Source: DB1 sp049323655 | GTDB lineage: Bacteria > Desulfobacterota > Desulfobulbia > Desulfobulbales > SURF-16 | Direction: 5' to 3' | Assembly (NCBI GenBank): GCA_049323655.1 | Contig: JBMONO010000009.1 | Location: 254,337-318,336, forward strand | DNA: 64,000 nucleotides | Shown here: piece by piece, positions 1-9,139 of the stretch | Layout: each line of letters starts with the position of its first letter | Numbering within the stretch: the first letter of the stretch is position 1 | Notes under the pieces: model-generated | What the model was told of the DNA's origin: nothing | Databases searched by the model: none | What the model saw: only the letters and a program-made list of their open reading frames with translations | Position numbers and translations under genes: made by a program

Positions 1-506
1 AAAAGATGCCCGTAGTCGTGCAGAATCAGCGTAAACCACGGGGTAAAGAGATGCGGCCCTCTGGCGGCCTCGGCGCGCACCTCGGCCAGGGAAAGCCAGC
101 GCCACGCCTCGACCTCGGCCGGATCCGGCAACGGATCGCCGTCATGAAAGCCGATAAAGACATGGTTGTACTCATGTTCTATCATAGTATTTTCCAACGG
201 CAATTCATAACGGAAACTAAATTTCTCTTTCACATCACAGCAAAATCCCATCTCCTCCAGCAACCGACGTCGCACCGCGGCGTCGAGGGTTTCGCCGGGC
301 CGCGGATGACTGCAACAGGTATTGCTCCACAGGCCAGGCGTGTGATACTTATTCCGGTTCCGCTGCTGAAGCAACAAGTTGCCCTGCGAATTGAAGACAA
401 AGAGAGAAAAGGCCCGGTGCAGCAGGCCATTGGCATGGACGGCAAACTTCTCTTCGCTGCCGACTTCATTATCGGCACTATCGACCACTATGACCAATTC
501 TTTCAT
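1..506 (-). CDS. idi: Isopentenyl-diphosphate delta-isomerase, type I (3' end outside window)
   Basis: This gene interconverts isopentenyl and dimethylallyl diphosphate in isoprenoid synthesis in the cytoplasm. Translating leftward from the ATG at 506 gives an uninterrupted frame to the window edge. It contains the Nudix-fold type I signatures: WSNTCCSHPRPGE, holding the catalytic cysteine, and EHEYNHVFIG, holding the metal-binding and catalytic glutamates. Also visible are LLLQQRNRNKYHTPGLW and a RRRLLEEMG Nudix helix. A GGTGA ribosome-binding site lies about 5 bases upstream of the ATG. About 168 codons are present, close to the family length of 170-180, so little is missing. The gene is easy to overlook because its stop codon lies outside the window. 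Confidence 0.93.
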   Translation of the reverse strand, partial: MKELVIVVDSADNEVGSEEKFAVHANGLLHRAFSLFVFNSQGNLLLQQRNRNKYHTPGLWSNTCCSHPRPGETLDAAVRRRLLEEMGFCCDVKEKFSFRYELPLENTMIEHEYNHVFIGFHDGDPLPDPAEVEAWRWLSLAEVRAEAARGPHLFTPWFTLILHDYGHL

Positions 507-948
507 GTTCACCAATGCAGCTTTGCGATGTAGCCCGAGTCGCGAAAAACCGCGGCTGAAAGCGAAAAACGGATGGGAAGGCAAAAAGGAGCACCGGTGA
601 GCGGCCCGCAGGAAACGCTGCGAGCTGACCGCGCTGCGGAGAAGCTGAACGAGCCGAGCCGATCTGCTGGGGGAAGGCAAACCGGCTCGACCTCAGAGCA
701 ACAAAAGGGGGAAGTAACCTCTCAATATGCGGGGGACATATCGCACTCAGAAAACATTGCAGGAAAGATGCCAACAACAAGAAAAAACGACGAAAGAAAA
801 ACATCGAATAACATTCTGATTTTACAAATAAAAAAAGACAAAAAAATCCCCACCCACCCTCCTGGCGACACATACTGGCGAGCAACAGGTCAGCGCTGGT
901 CATTTTTTGTACAGCGCGTCTTCCCGCAAAATCCGTCCCGACGGCCCA
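507..948. other. Intergenic region, no gene seen
   Basis: This AT-rich stretch with homopolymeric A runs lies between idi and the first STN-PDZ gene. The only long frame is a minus-strand, phenylalanine-rich frame of low complexity with no ribosome-binding site, which I do not accept as a gene. The idi promoter should lie here, since idi reads leftward, but I cannot assign convincing -35 and -10 boxes. Confidence 0.6.
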
Positions 949-1749
949 TTACTCCAAATGCAGATAGATTGTCTCAATACGTCCGTCACGATGCCTTTCG
1001 ATGCGGACAACTGACACATCAGCCGGAATGGGGGTGGCGAAAGCGTTGACAAGTTTTTCGGCCGAGTTTACCGCCTGTCCATTAATATTACGAACCACGT
1101 CGCCTGGTTGCAGGCCGATCAACTTTAATGGCGAGGTATCGGCAAGAGTGGTGATCTCGACCCCTTCGTTGTGTTCGCCCACAGAAAAGGGGGCTGCCTC
1201 AACGTCTGTTAGAATTTTTTCACTATCCGCAAAAACGGAGCGAATATCCTCCTTCTTGAATTTCGGCAAATTTTCGTGACCAACCGAGACAGCGCCGCCT
1301 ATCCGGGTGAGCCGCTTTCCATCAGCCGCAACATCAACGGTCATTCTCTGTGGGTTTCTATTGATGACCCACAGAGTGTCGGGAACAGAACGCCCCTGAC
1401 GGTCTTTTTTGTAGACCAAGGCATAATTCCAGTTCCCCAGGATCTTTTCCAGACTTTCCGGCAGACTGACGGAGGTCAGATGGCAGGAAACCAGCTCCCC
1501 ATCCTGATCGGCAAAGCGCAGGATGATCCCAGACCTCTGGGTAATCGCATCAAGAATCTGCCGCAGCGGCACATTCTCCGCCATGATATCCAGCAAGGAA
1601 TCATGCATTTCTATGGTAAAGACCGGGGCTGGGGCGGCGGCATACAGCGGCAAGACAGCGATGGCCAGGCAAATCGCCACAACCAAGCCAACGACACGAA
1701 AGGTCCTGGCCAGGCTCGCCCCCAAAAACGATAAATTCGAATGTGTCAT
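949..1749 (-). CDS. Exported STN-domain and PDZ-domain protein, copy A
   Basis: This is a 266-residue protein of unknown function. It has an N-terminal signal or anchor (hydrophobic residues about 17-37, ending LPLYAAAPA). An STN domain (secretin/TonB short N-terminal fold, about residues 43-130) follows, with VPLRQILDAITQRSGI and WNYALVYKKD. A C-terminal PDZ domain spans about 195-266 (SPLKLIGLQPGDVVRNING). STN plus PDZ suggests a periplasmic adaptor for secretion or outer-membrane machinery, but no secretin or TonB barrel is fused to it. The paralogue at 5681-6523 has the same order and the same position downstream of a PKD gene. A strong terminator (1784-1827) separates it from the PKD gene, and its ribosome-binding site is weak, so expression may be low or depend on its own promoter. 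The start is uncertain. Confidence 0.8.
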   Translation of the reverse strand: MTHSNLSFLGASLARTFRVVGLVVAICLAIAVLPLYAAAPAPVFTIEMHDSLLDIMAENVPLRQILDAITQRSGIILRFADQDGELVSCHLTSVSLPESLEKILGNWNYALVYKKDRQGRSVPDTLWVINRNPQRMTVDVAADGKRLTRIGGAVSVGHENLPKFKKEDIRSVFADSEKILTDVEAAPFSVGEHNEGVEITTLADTSPLKLIGLQPGDVVRNINGQAVNSAEKLVNAFATPIPADVSVVRIERHRDGRIETIYLHLE

Positions 1750-1783
1750 TGCGCGTACGGTTAAAGAAAAAATTCCCTCTCAC

Positions 1784-1827
1784 AAAAACCCCAAGCCGGC
1801 AGCCTTGGGAAGGCTGCCGGCTTGGGG
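1784..1827 (-). terminator. Rho-independent terminator after PKD gene A
   Basis: A perfect 18-bp stem (1789-1806 with 1810-1827) closes a 3-base loop and is followed, reading leftward, by five T residues. It sits between the PKD gene and the STN-PDZ gene, so it should limit readthrough into the latter. Confidence 0.85.
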
Positions 1828-1861
1828 CAAGGGTCACGACATGAAACGGCTTCAGAAAAAA

Positions 1862-4800
1862 CTATCTGCTTGTCGGGACGACACGAACAGCGACAGAACC
1901 ACAGCCATTGCTGTCAACGACTCGGTACCAGTAAGGAACGCCGATCGTCAGTCCACTGTCCAGATAGGTGGCATAGCTGGTGACGAGGTTATCCTTGATC
2001 AGACTGAAGCCGGAGTTGGGGCCGGTCGTGCTGCGGTAGATATCATAGCTGGCGGCACCGGTATTGGCCCAGACCAACTGCACCTTGTTCAGCTTGGCCC
2101 TGGCGGTGAGGGTGCAGAGACAATCATCGGCAACAGCGACCGTACCGAAATCGGTATCAGTCAGATTGGGTTCGCCACTGCCAGGGAAGGATTCGACCGT
2201 ATTGTCGGTAACCCGCAGGCCGACATCCTGATTGCCGGCCGCGGCGAAATACGTCCCCGGCGCGACAGTCACTGTTTCACCGGATTCATCGTCAAAACCG
2301 GTGAGGGGCGGGGTCAGATCCCAGTCCCAGGCGGTGATGGTATCGGGATCACAGTCGGTGCACCCGGCCTCGTACTCGCCCTCGTTCGGGTCAAAGGAGG
2401 CCGATCCGTCCAGGGTTAAGGAATCAGCAGGGCAGAGTGACGTCATATACGGGCCACCGGCATCCGCAGTGGGCGGATGGGGCGGATTGGTGATCGCGAC
2501 GTTCTGCTTGACCGTGGCGGTGAGGGCCGGATCGTTGTCATCGGTGACCCGCAGGGTGACCGGGAAGGTGCAGGGCGGCGTGTCACAGGTGAAAACATTG
2601 GTCGCAATGGCGGGCGTGGTCGTTTGCGCATCGTAGAGGCCATCGTTGTCCCAATCCCACTCGAATTTGGTCAGATTGGCAATGGTCTTGCCCGGCTCCG
2701 AATGGTCAGAGCAGGATGGATTAAAACTCACCGTGTCACCGGAATAGGTTGACTTGGGACTGTAGTCAAAGCAGGCAATAGGTGACGAGGCAAACAGTGC
2801 CGGTTTGAGGGTGATAATCATCCAGGCGGTGGTCAGCGGCGGATCGGTCAGATTGCCGCTTGGCCATTGGCCATCGGCGGACTGAATCTCCAGGATGCGC
2901 TGCGCCAGTCCCTTCTCACAGTCGGCTTCGGAGGTGCAGGCGGTGGTGGTGGGGTCACCATAGTACCAGTCAAAGCTGGCGCCGGAAGTTTTCACGAGCT
3001 GGGTGGTGGGGTCGGGCAACGAAAGCCGCATGGCCTTGGCAAAGGAGTACCAGCCATAAGTCTTAGAACCTCCCCAACCTGAACTGTTATGCGTGAAGTC
3101 GCGCCATCGATCGGCGATATACTTCTCCGCCCGGTCCCATTTGAGATCCGCCGTGGTCTGGCCATCAAAGATCATCTGCACCATGCCGGAGGTGGTGGTC
3201 TGTTCGCAGGAGTCACCGGCGCAGCCGCCCACCGAGTTATAGCTGAAATAGTTATAACTGCAGGACGTCACGGCCGCAGACGGTCCGCTACACCCCATGC
3301 TGTAGGCGAGCCAGTTGGCATTATAATTTTTTACCCACGCCGGGACGACCACATTCCAGGGCGACTGCTGGGCCGGCAGCATGCCGATCGCACCCCACTG
3401 GCTGGCCGAGTTGTCACCCGGGAAACCATAGTTCCAGCCATACCACCAGGACCCACACACCCCGCCGTTGCAGCCGGTCGAGTCGGATTGACCCCAGGCG
3501 TGCATATCTGCCATGTCCTGCAGGAGTTCGCCGTAGGTCCAGTTGTGGACGATAGTTCCGTCGGTCCGGGTGAAATCGCGGCCGGTCAGATCAGTGGGGC
3601 TTACCCCGGAGGCGATGATGGCATCCATGATCTGGCCGCTCTGATAGGGGATGTGGCTGCCGCCCCAATCATAGACCTCTATTCCGTAACCATTGGGGGC
3701 AGCCTGGCCTGCCTCGGGGTTGTCGGTAACACTGCCATGAGTGACCGGGCTGATTGCACTGGCACGGAGCGCCGGATAATATGTATAATAGTTGTACCCT
3801 TTCACCAGGTAATTCATCCCCTGCTGGACTGCCTCGACATAGGGATCCTCGTTGACATTGCCCTTGATCTTGTGGCCGTTGATGCCAAAGGCATGGATGG
3901 CAGAGGCGGTGGGTGTCACCAGGGTATAGACATAGTTAGTTTGCAGCCAGGTCATAAACGGGGAGCTATCATAGGTTCTGGGATAGCCGGCATATCCGCC
4001 CAGGTTATTGCCCTGCTGATAGAGCCACCACAGCCCTTCGTCAATTGCCACGTTAATCCTGGCATCAAGAGTATCGGCTTCGAGTTTCACCAGGTAGGAA
4101 TCGGCAACTGCATTGGTCATGCTATTATCCACCCCATCGACCAGCAATCGAGCGGTAAATGGCGCCCCTGGTGCGCCACTATAAGAGTGCTTGGCCGCGA
4201 CATTATAACGGGTTTTGCCACTCAAAGCAGACACATCAGACAAAGAGCCATCGCCAAAGTCCCACCGATACCATACGGTATCGGTATCCGTGGTGTCGAT
4301 TACACCTTTCAGGCTCGTCTGCTGGGTGATACCAGCAAGACTAGGACTTTGCAAAGCAGGAGTACAGGTGCAGTCATAAACTGTATTCATCGCTGCAACC
4401 CCAACGCTTACCCCGTTCTGGAGAAGTTCCACCTGCCTCGAGGATGAACAACTGGTCCCGAGCACCTCCAAGGTGATGGAATCCGGTACTGGCGAGGCGG
4501 CAACATTGGTCGACTGATCGAATGCGGCGTCGTTGTACCCAGCGCTACACAGATTTGTTTCCGTACAATCTCCGCCGTTCACATCATAGAGACACACTCT
4601 TTGGGTGCTACCACCCGTGGTTATAACGGCCCTGACCCAGGAAATATAACTACTACCTTGGCCCCCCCCTCTGATCCGCAACACATTATCGCCCCCGCTT
4701 GTATTCCAAGTCGGGCCGGACGTTGCAGGGGCAATTGCCGTATGGTATTTGGCCGGATCACCCTGCCAGGTAATACAGCGAACCTTGTCCACCGCCGCCG

Positions 4801-4873
4801 AGGCCAGTGAAACTGACAGCAGCAGGCCGACCCCGGTCAGGGCCGCAATTGTGTATGCTTTTCGATTCTTCAT
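1862..4873 (-). CDS. Large secreted PKD-repeat protein with helical central domain, copy A
   Basis: This is a 1003-residue exported protein of unknown function. The start at 4873 is chosen because a GGGGG ribosome-binding site precedes it and the protein then begins with a clean signal peptide (MKNRKAYTIAAL to LASA). The order is: a unique N-terminal part; a PKD domain near 165-250 (WYRWDFGDGS); and a long tryptophan- and tyrosine-rich helical region about 265-620. Motifs such as NVAIDEGLWWL and DNSASQWGAIGMLPAQ recall alpha/alpha-toroid terpene-cyclase-like repeats. Two more PKD domains follow (about 700-905; FEWDWDNDGLYD, TADAGGPYMT), then a C-terminal fibronectin-III-like module. The last 85 or so residues are almost identical to those of copy B. 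No PEP-CTERM or autotransporter tail is present. A surface or matrix role is inferred. Confidence 0.85.
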   Translation of the reverse strand: MKNRKAYTIAALTGVGLLLSVSLASAAVDKVRCITWQGDPAKYHTAIAPATSGPTWNTSGGDNVLRIRGGGQGSSYISWVRAVITTGGSTQRVCLYDVNGGDCTETNLCSAGYNDAAFDQSTNVAASPVPDSITLEVLGTSCSSSRQVELLQNGVSVGVAAMNTVYDCTCTPALQSPSLAGITQQTSLKGVIDTTDTDTVWYRWDFGDGSLSDVSALSGKTRYNVAAKHSYSGAPGAPFTARLLVDGVDNSMTNAVADSYLVKLEADTLDARINVAIDEGLWWLYQQGNNLGGYAGYPRTYDSSPFMTWLQTNYVYTLVTPTASAIHAFGINGHKIKGNVNEDPYVEAVQQGMNYLVKGYNYYTYYPALRASAISPVTHGSVTDNPEAGQAAPNGYGIEVYDWGGSHIPYQSGQIMDAIIASGVSPTDLTGRDFTRTDGTIVHNWTYGELLQDMADMHAWGQSDSTGCNGGVCGSWWYGWNYGFPGDNSASQWGAIGMLPAQQSPWNVVVPAWVKNYNANWLAYSMGCSGPSAAVTSCSYNYFSYNSVGGCAGDSCEQTTTSGMVQMIFDGQTTADLKWDRAEKYIADRWRDFTHNSSGWGGSKTYGWYSFAKAMRLSLPDPTTQLVKTSGASFDWYYGDPTTTACTSEADCEKGLAQRILEIQSADGQWPSGNLTDPPLTTAWMIITLKPALFASSPIACFDYSPKSTYSGDTVSFNPSCSDHSEPGKTIANLTKFEWDWDNDGLYDAQTTTPAIATNVFTCDTPPCTFPVTLRVTDDNDPALTATVKQNVAITNPPHPPTADAGGPYMTSLCPADSLTLDGSASFDPNEGEYEAGCTDCDPDTITAWDWDLTPPLTGFDDESGETVTVAPGTYFAAAGNQDVGLRVTDNTVESFPGSGEPNLTDTDFGTVAVADDCLCTLTARAKLNKVQLVWANTGAASYDIYRSTTGPNSGFSLIKDNLVTSYATYLDSGLTIGVPYWYRVVDSNGCGSVAVRVVPTSR

Positions 4874-4970
4874 TTTTCCCCCTTTATCTTCTGTGTTAGT
4901 CACTTCTCCCGCTTGTTTTCATGCACCACGGCCAAGTCGGCTCCTCCGTTTTCCCCCGAAGTCGCATTAT

Positions 4971-5225
4971 ACCGGAAAGATCGAGAGCAATGGTTGCCGT
5001 TTCGTCCACCCGGAGAATGAAATCCTGTCCCTGGCAAAAAAGACGTCTTCACCTGCCCAGCCGAAGTTAATGATGAAGGCAGAACCAATGGCGTTGCTCT
5101 TATCTATGCCGGCGCCATTGACAACACATGCCCATAAATGCCCGACCTGATTCGATGGCTACCATGGCCGGCGAGGCAATGAAGCCCAGGCCCGCTGCCA
5201 GAACCCCACGTTTGAGGCCCTTTAT
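4971..5225 (-). pseudogene. Decayed copy of the PEP-CTERM protein gene
   Basis: Reading leftward from 5225, the sequence encodes a signal peptide like that of the intact gene at 9252-9956 (GLKRGVLAAGLGFIASPAM), but the initiating ATG is ATA. Further on, a shifted frame gives FCQGQDFILRVDETATIALD, which aligns with FALGWDFTLGVGETATIVLN of the intact protein. A frameshift falls in the T run just before it. The segment between is shortened, and the PEP-CTERM tail is absent. Start loss, frameshift, internal deletion and loss of the sorting signal together show a dead gene left by the tandem duplication. Confidence 0.82.
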
Positions 5226-5364
5226 TTTTGTCAGGCATTGGTGTTGTCGCTGTCTCCCGAAACAAATTATCAAAATTGAATTTGCAAAATCCATTCCCCC
5301 TCGCCCAAAAAGAACAGCCGACGCCATCCGCCCTTTTCTTCCCCACGGCGATCATTTTTTTATA

Positions 5365-5385
5365 CGTATTGCAACAGGTTACACC
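5365..5385 (-). promoter_or_regulatory. Conserved 21-base upstream element, copy A
   Basis: On the minus strand this reads GGTGTAACCTGTTGCAATAC and one more base, identical to 10109-10129 upstream of the intact PEP-CTERM gene. The spacing of its GG and GC is one base too long for a standard sigma-54 -24/-12 promoter. I call it only a conserved candidate control element. Confidence 0.45.
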
Positions 5386-5470
5386 TCCATCATCACAAAG
5401 CGCCCGTAAGGACCAGCCGGCACGATGCCCTCTTTCAGCGAAAAGCACGCCGGAAAAGTCCGGGAAAGCG

Positions 5471-5493
5471 TTCCGCTTTCCCGGAAAACGGAA
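5471..5493. promoter_or_regulatory. Inverted repeat, copy A of candidate operator
   Basis: This 23-base inverted repeat is the counterpart of 10215-10237, with one arm mismatch (C for T). It lies about 250 bases upstream of the dead PEP-CTERM gene. Confidence 0.45.
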
Positions 5494-5680
5494 TTTTCCG
5501 CATGGCAACCATCGCGCTGACCAATAAAATAAAACCACAAAAATACTTTTTCTCAACTCACCGATTTCACAAAATAAAACACTGGCACCCACTTTCCAGT
5601 CGCAACACTCTGCTCACGATGACGGCATCGCACCAGCGCTGGTCATTTTGCGGACAACGGACCACGAAAGACCAAACCAA

Positions 5681-6523
5681 TTATCGCATTTCCAGATAAA
5701 GTGGGGCCAGCTGTCCATCCCGCCATCGTTCGATGCGCAGTGTCGTCACACCTCCCGTTGCGGCTCCTGCCAGGGAGCGAACCAGATCTGCGGCTGACCC
5801 CACTGCAGCCCCGTTCACATCCCTCACCACATCCCCCTCCCGCAGTCCAATCATATTGATCGGCGAGGTTTCGGCAAGCCTGGTGATTTTTATTCCCAGC
5901 GGCCGCTCTTCTTCCTCAGGCATGGGCTGAGATTCCGCTTCTCCAAATTCCGAGCCATCGGCCGGGCTGGCGTCAATGTCGAGCAACACCGTATCGCCAT
6001 CGGCAAAGACTGCGGCGATATCCTCTTTCCGATAACTTTTTCCACCCTCTTCCTGCGGCAGCACCTGCTCCCTTGCCGCCTCCTGACTCCCGGGCTCACC
6101 TCGCCTCTCGACAACCACACGGTTCGGATTGCGACTCATAACCCACAGGATGTCCGGCTGGGCGCGCCCCTGACCCTGACCCTCTTTTTTGTAAAGCAAG
6201 GCATAATTCCAGCTCTCCAGCAGTTTCTCCAGCCCCTGTTCAAGGGGAACAGAGGCAAGCCGGCAGCTCGTCAGCTCACCAGGGAGCTCCGCGGCCCGTA
6301 GGGTAAGCCGGAATTCCCGGGAAATCGCGGTGATGATTTCACCAAGTGGCGCCTCGTTGGCCACAAGGTCAATGCGGGAGTCAGTCACCTTGAGTCTATA
6401 GGACGACGCCTCGGCAGCCACCCCTGACGCTGGAAAGACAAAAAGCAGACTGAGCACGGCTATGACGGCGGCAAGACTGCTTCCCCTGGGAAGAAAGCGG
6501 AAAAACGAATGGAAGGTTGTCAT
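5681..6523 (-). CDS. Exported STN-domain and PDZ-domain protein, copy B
   Basis: This is a 280-residue paralogue of the protein at 949-1749. The start at 6523 (MTTFHSFFRFL) is preferred because it places a signal peptide at the N-terminus (SSLAAVIAVLSLLFVFPASG). A longer frame would run through the terminator hairpin at 6550-6592. The STN domain spans about 40-125 (APLGEIITAISREFRL, WNYALLYKKEGQG) and the PDZ domain about 205-280 (SPINMIGLREGDVVRDVNG). Between them is an acidic, low-complexity linker (EEEERPLG) longer than in copy A. No strong ribosome-binding site is seen. Function is unknown; association with the co-oriented PKD protein is inferred from the repeated gene order. Confidence 0.8.
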   Translation of the reverse strand: MTTFHSFFRFLPRGSSLAAVIAVLSLLFVFPASGVAAEASSYRLKVTDSRIDLVANEAPLGEIITAISREFRLTLRAAELPGELTSCRLASVPLEQGLEKLLESWNYALLYKKEGQGQGRAQPDILWVMSRNPNRVVVERRGEPGSQEAAREQVLPQEEGGKSYRKEDIAAVFADGDTVLLDIDASPADGSEFGEAESQPMPEEEERPLGIKITRLAETSPINMIGLREGDVVRDVNGAAVGSAADLVRSLAGAATGGVTTLRIERWRDGQLAPLYLEMR

Positions 6524-6549
6524 GGCCACTAAAAAAAGATGTTTAGCGG

Positions 6550-6592
6550 GAAAAAACAACACGCCGGCGGTCGTCGATCGCCGGCGTGTTGT
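6550..6592 (-). terminator. Rho-independent terminator after PKD gene B
   Basis: A 14-bp stem (6556-6569 with 6579-6592) with a 9-base loop is followed leftward by a run of six T. As in copy A, it separates the PKD gene from the STN-PDZ gene, although the hairpin sequence is unrelated to that of copy A. Confidence 0.85.
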
Positions 6593-6622
6593 CTGCGTCA
6601 CCTCTTCAGGCGCCGTGATGCT

Positions 6623-9139
6623 TTAGCGGCTTGTCGGGACAACTTTTACCGCTACCGAACCGCAACCATTGCTGTCAACGACCCGATACCAGTAGGGGGT
6701 GCCGATCGTCAACCCGCTGTCCAGATAGGTGGCATAGCTTGTGACAAGGTTATCTTTAATCAGACTGAAGCCACTGTTCGGTCCGATCGTGCTGCGATAG
6801 ATGTCATAGCTGGCGGCGCCGGTATTGGCCCAGACCAGTTGCACCTTATTGAGCTTGGCGCGGGCACTCAGGGTACACAGACAGTCGTCATAGACGGTAA
6901 CGGTGTCAAACCCCTCACCGGTCAGATCGGGCTGCTGGCTGCCCGGATAGGACGCTGCCGTGTTGTCCGTTACTTTCAGACCGATCTGCTTCTCACCCAG
7001 GGTGAAATAGGTGGCAATGTCGGCAGCGCTCAGGGCAACGGTTTCACCACTCTCATTGACATAATCCCATGGCGCGTTGTCAAGATCCCACGCCCAGTCG
7101 GTGATGGTATCAAACGGCGGGTTACCGCTTTCACTGGTCCCCTCATCAATATCAAAGGAGCCTGACCCATCAAGCGTCAGGGAGTCGGCGCCGCACTGGG
7201 TGGTCATATAGGGACCACCGGCATCGGCTACCGGCGGGTGGGGCGGCAGGGTCAAATTGACATCAATCGTGGCGGTATCCGTTACCGGGTCGTCCGAGTC
7301 ATCGGTTACCCGCAGGGTGACCGGATAGGTGCCAAGGTCATAAGTGGCGTCATCCCAGGTAAATGTCTGCAGATCCGGGGTGGTCGAGGTCACATCATAA
7401 ACGCCGTCGTTGTCGAAATCCCACTCATAGAGGATAATGGATTTTGTCCCGTCGGAATGGTACGAACAGGACGGATCAAAGGAGATCGGAACGTCCATGT
7501 AGCCGGGATTGGGGTTGGCGTTGAAACAGGCCACCGGCGGCGGCGAAAAAACGCTCGGAGTGAGGATCAGCACGCCAAAGGCGGTCCCCATGTCGTTGAC
7601 GATGTAGCCATCCATCCAGCCGGTGCCGCGCCAGTGACCGTCCGCATACTGATCCGGCAGCATGACGCCGACATAATCGCCATACCAGTCAGCGGTGCCG
7701 GGAGTGCCGGGCAGCGAGTCAAGGCTGTGCAGCCGCATGCCCTTCATGATGGCGTACATGGTGTAATAGGCGCGGTGGCCGTACCAGTTCTCCGTCCATC
7801 GACTTGTCTGGCCGAGCCAGTTGTTGCCGAGAAAGGTGGTGGCCAGATTGAGATCGGTGCTGTAGCTGCCGGCGCCGTTCTGGGCATCGTAGAGGCTCTG
7901 CCCGACCAGTTTCATGCCGACCAGGGCGCCACCGGTCAGACAGACGTTCGGGGTGGTAAAGTCACCATAATTGTAGTAGCCGGCACGATAGGAGACAAAG
8001 CCCCGGTTGTTGTAGGCGATCTGATTGTGGAGATAGCCGGCCAGCCTGGTCTTGACCCAGATGGGAATTGCCGCGCCGAAATTGTTCTGAGCTGCTTCAA
8101 GGCCGATATAGGCCCACTGGGAGGCGGAGTTATCGCCATAATTCGGGTTCCATCCGGTATTATTCGCCGCAGTATAATACCAGCCGCCCAGGGCGCCGCT
8201 CGGCGGAAAAGCGGTGCCGTCGATCTGGCTCCAGCCATACCAGTCGGCCATGTCCTGGACGATGTCCCGATAGGTGCGCCCGAGCACATAAGTCGCCTGG
8301 CCGGTGGCCGCCACAGCGTCCGGTGCCCCGGAGCCGGCAATGGCGCCCATGGCAAGTCCTTGCTCATAATTGGTGTGACCGCTGTCATAATAGGCAACAA
8401 GGCCATAGCCGTTGCCCTCGTCACCATCGCCGTCACCGTCATAATCCTCCGGATGGCCATGGGTCTGGGCGTTCATGCCTTGGGCATATGTCCTGCTCAG
8501 GATGTAGTTGATGCCCCGCTGCACATCATCGACATACGGATCTTCCAGGGGCTGCAGGGGATTGGCCTCCACGCTGAGCAGATGCCCCTGCACCTCGAAG
8601 GCCCACACCGGCGCCCCGGAGCGTCCGACATAGTAACCGGAGTCGTTCCAGTAGCCGGCCGGCACCGCAGGTGAACCGGCGGAGGTCCTTACCATATCTT
8701 TATGCAGGTACCAGAGGGCCTTGTCGATGGCGATGTTGGTTTTGGAATCCTTGTTGTCCGGAGCGATGAGGATCTTATAGGTGTCGGACTTGCCGTCCAT
8801 ACTCAGGGTGGTGGTGAACGGGGTGTTCACCGCCGCACTGTAGGTGTGGGTCACCTCCAGGTTGTAAACGCCGTTGGCGGGGACGGCAATGGTGCCGGAG
8901 GCCGGCGCGGTGCCGTCCTGAAAATCCCAGGAATAACTGACCGAGCCGCCTGCCGCATCGCCGTAAATGACAGCGGTCAACTTGACCGCCTGGCCACTGA
9001 TGGCGGTATGCGGCGCATTCGGATTCCCCTGCCAGGGCACACAGAGTATTCTGCTCACCGCCGCCGAGGCCAGCGAAGCCGACAGCAGCAGGCCGACCCC
9101 GGTCAGGGCCGCAATGGTGTATGCTTTTCGATTCTTCAT
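6623..9139 (-). CDS. Large secreted PKD-repeat protein with helical central domain, copy B
   Basis: This is an 838-residue paralogue of the 1862-4873 product. The start at 9139 has the same GGGGG ribosome-binding site and signal peptide (MKNRKAYTIAAL to LASA). A PKD domain follows directly (about 36-125, SYSWDFQDGT). The helical region spans about 135-530 (NIAIDKALWYLHKDM, VQRGINYILSRTY, DNSASQWAYIGLEAAQ). Two further PKD domains lie about 545-745 (YEWDFDNDGVYD, VADAGGPYMT), with a C-terminal fibronectin-III-like module. Compared with copy A it lacks the extra N-terminal region. The signal peptides and C-terminal modules are near identical, while the centres differ strongly. That pattern would fit conserved export and anchoring ends around a diversifying core. 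Function is unknown. Confidence 0.85.
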   Translation of the reverse strand: MKNRKAYTIAALTGVGLLLSASLASAAVSRILCVPWQGNPNAPHTAISGQAVKLTAVIYGDAAGGSVSYSWDFQDGTAPASGTIAVPANGVYNLEVTHTYSAAVNTPFTTTLSMDGKSDTYKILIAPDNKDSKTNIAIDKALWYLHKDMVRTSAGSPAVPAGYWNDSGYYVGRSGAPVWAFEVQGHLLSVEANPLQPLEDPYVDDVQRGINYILSRTYAQGMNAQTHGHPEDYDGDGDGDEGNGYGLVAYYDSGHTNYEQGLAMGAIAGSGAPDAVAATGQATYVLGRTYRDIVQDMADWYGWSQIDGTAFPPSGALGGWYYTAANNTGWNPNYGDNSASQWAYIGLEAAQNNFGAAIPIWVKTRLAGYLHNQIAYNNRGFVSYRAGYYNYGDFTTPNVCLTGGALVGMKLVGQSLYDAQNGAGSYSTDLNLATTFLGNNWLGQTSRWTENWYGHRAYYTMYAIMKGMRLHSLDSLPGTPGTADWYGDYVGVMLPDQYADGHWRGTGWMDGYIVNDMGTAFGVLILTPSVFSPPPVACFNANPNPGYMDVPISFDPSCSYHSDGTKSIILYEWDFDNDGVYDVTSTTPDLQTFTWDDATYDLGTYPVTLRVTDDSDDPVTDTATIDVNLTLPPHPPVADAGGPYMTTQCGADSLTLDGSGSFDIDEGTSESGNPPFDTITDWAWDLDNAPWDYVNESGETVALSAADIATYFTLGEKQIGLKVTDNTAASYPGSQQPDLTGEGFDTVTVYDDCLCTLSARAKLNKVQLVWANTGAASYDIYRSTIGPNSGFSLIKDNLVTSYATYLDSGLTIGTPYWYRVVDSNGCGSVAVKVVPTSR

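Larger units (their letters stand above)
891..5519. repeat. Tandem duplication, copy A
   Basis: This block holds an STN-PDZ gene, a PKD-repeat gene and a decayed PEP-CTERM gene in the same order and strand as copy B (5634-10255). The left ends share the 16-mer at 891-906 and 5634-5649. The right ends share a 21-mer at 5365-5385 and 10109-10129, and a near-identical palindrome at 5471-5493 and 10215-10237. The outer parts match well at DNA level, while the centres of the PKD genes have diverged. The exact limits are estimates. Confidence 0.75.
5226..5680. other. Intergenic region with conserved duplicated upstream elements
   Basis: No gene is seen here. The right part (to about 5520) matches the region upstream of the intact PEP-CTERM gene (9957-10255). 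The left-hand stretch 5521-5633 is AT-rich unique DNA at the junction of the two duplicated blocks. The region carries the leaderless remains of a promoter for the decayed gene. Confidence 0.6.

Noticed and set aside
478..903. Minus-strand phenylalanine-rich frame upstream of idi
   Set aside because: Low complexity, no ribosome-binding site, overlaps the true idi start in another frame.
7238..8674. Plus-strand frame of 478 codons opposite PKD gene B
   Set aside because: No ribosome-binding site, no recognisable domain, and the opposite strand encodes a protein with signal peptide and PKD domains.
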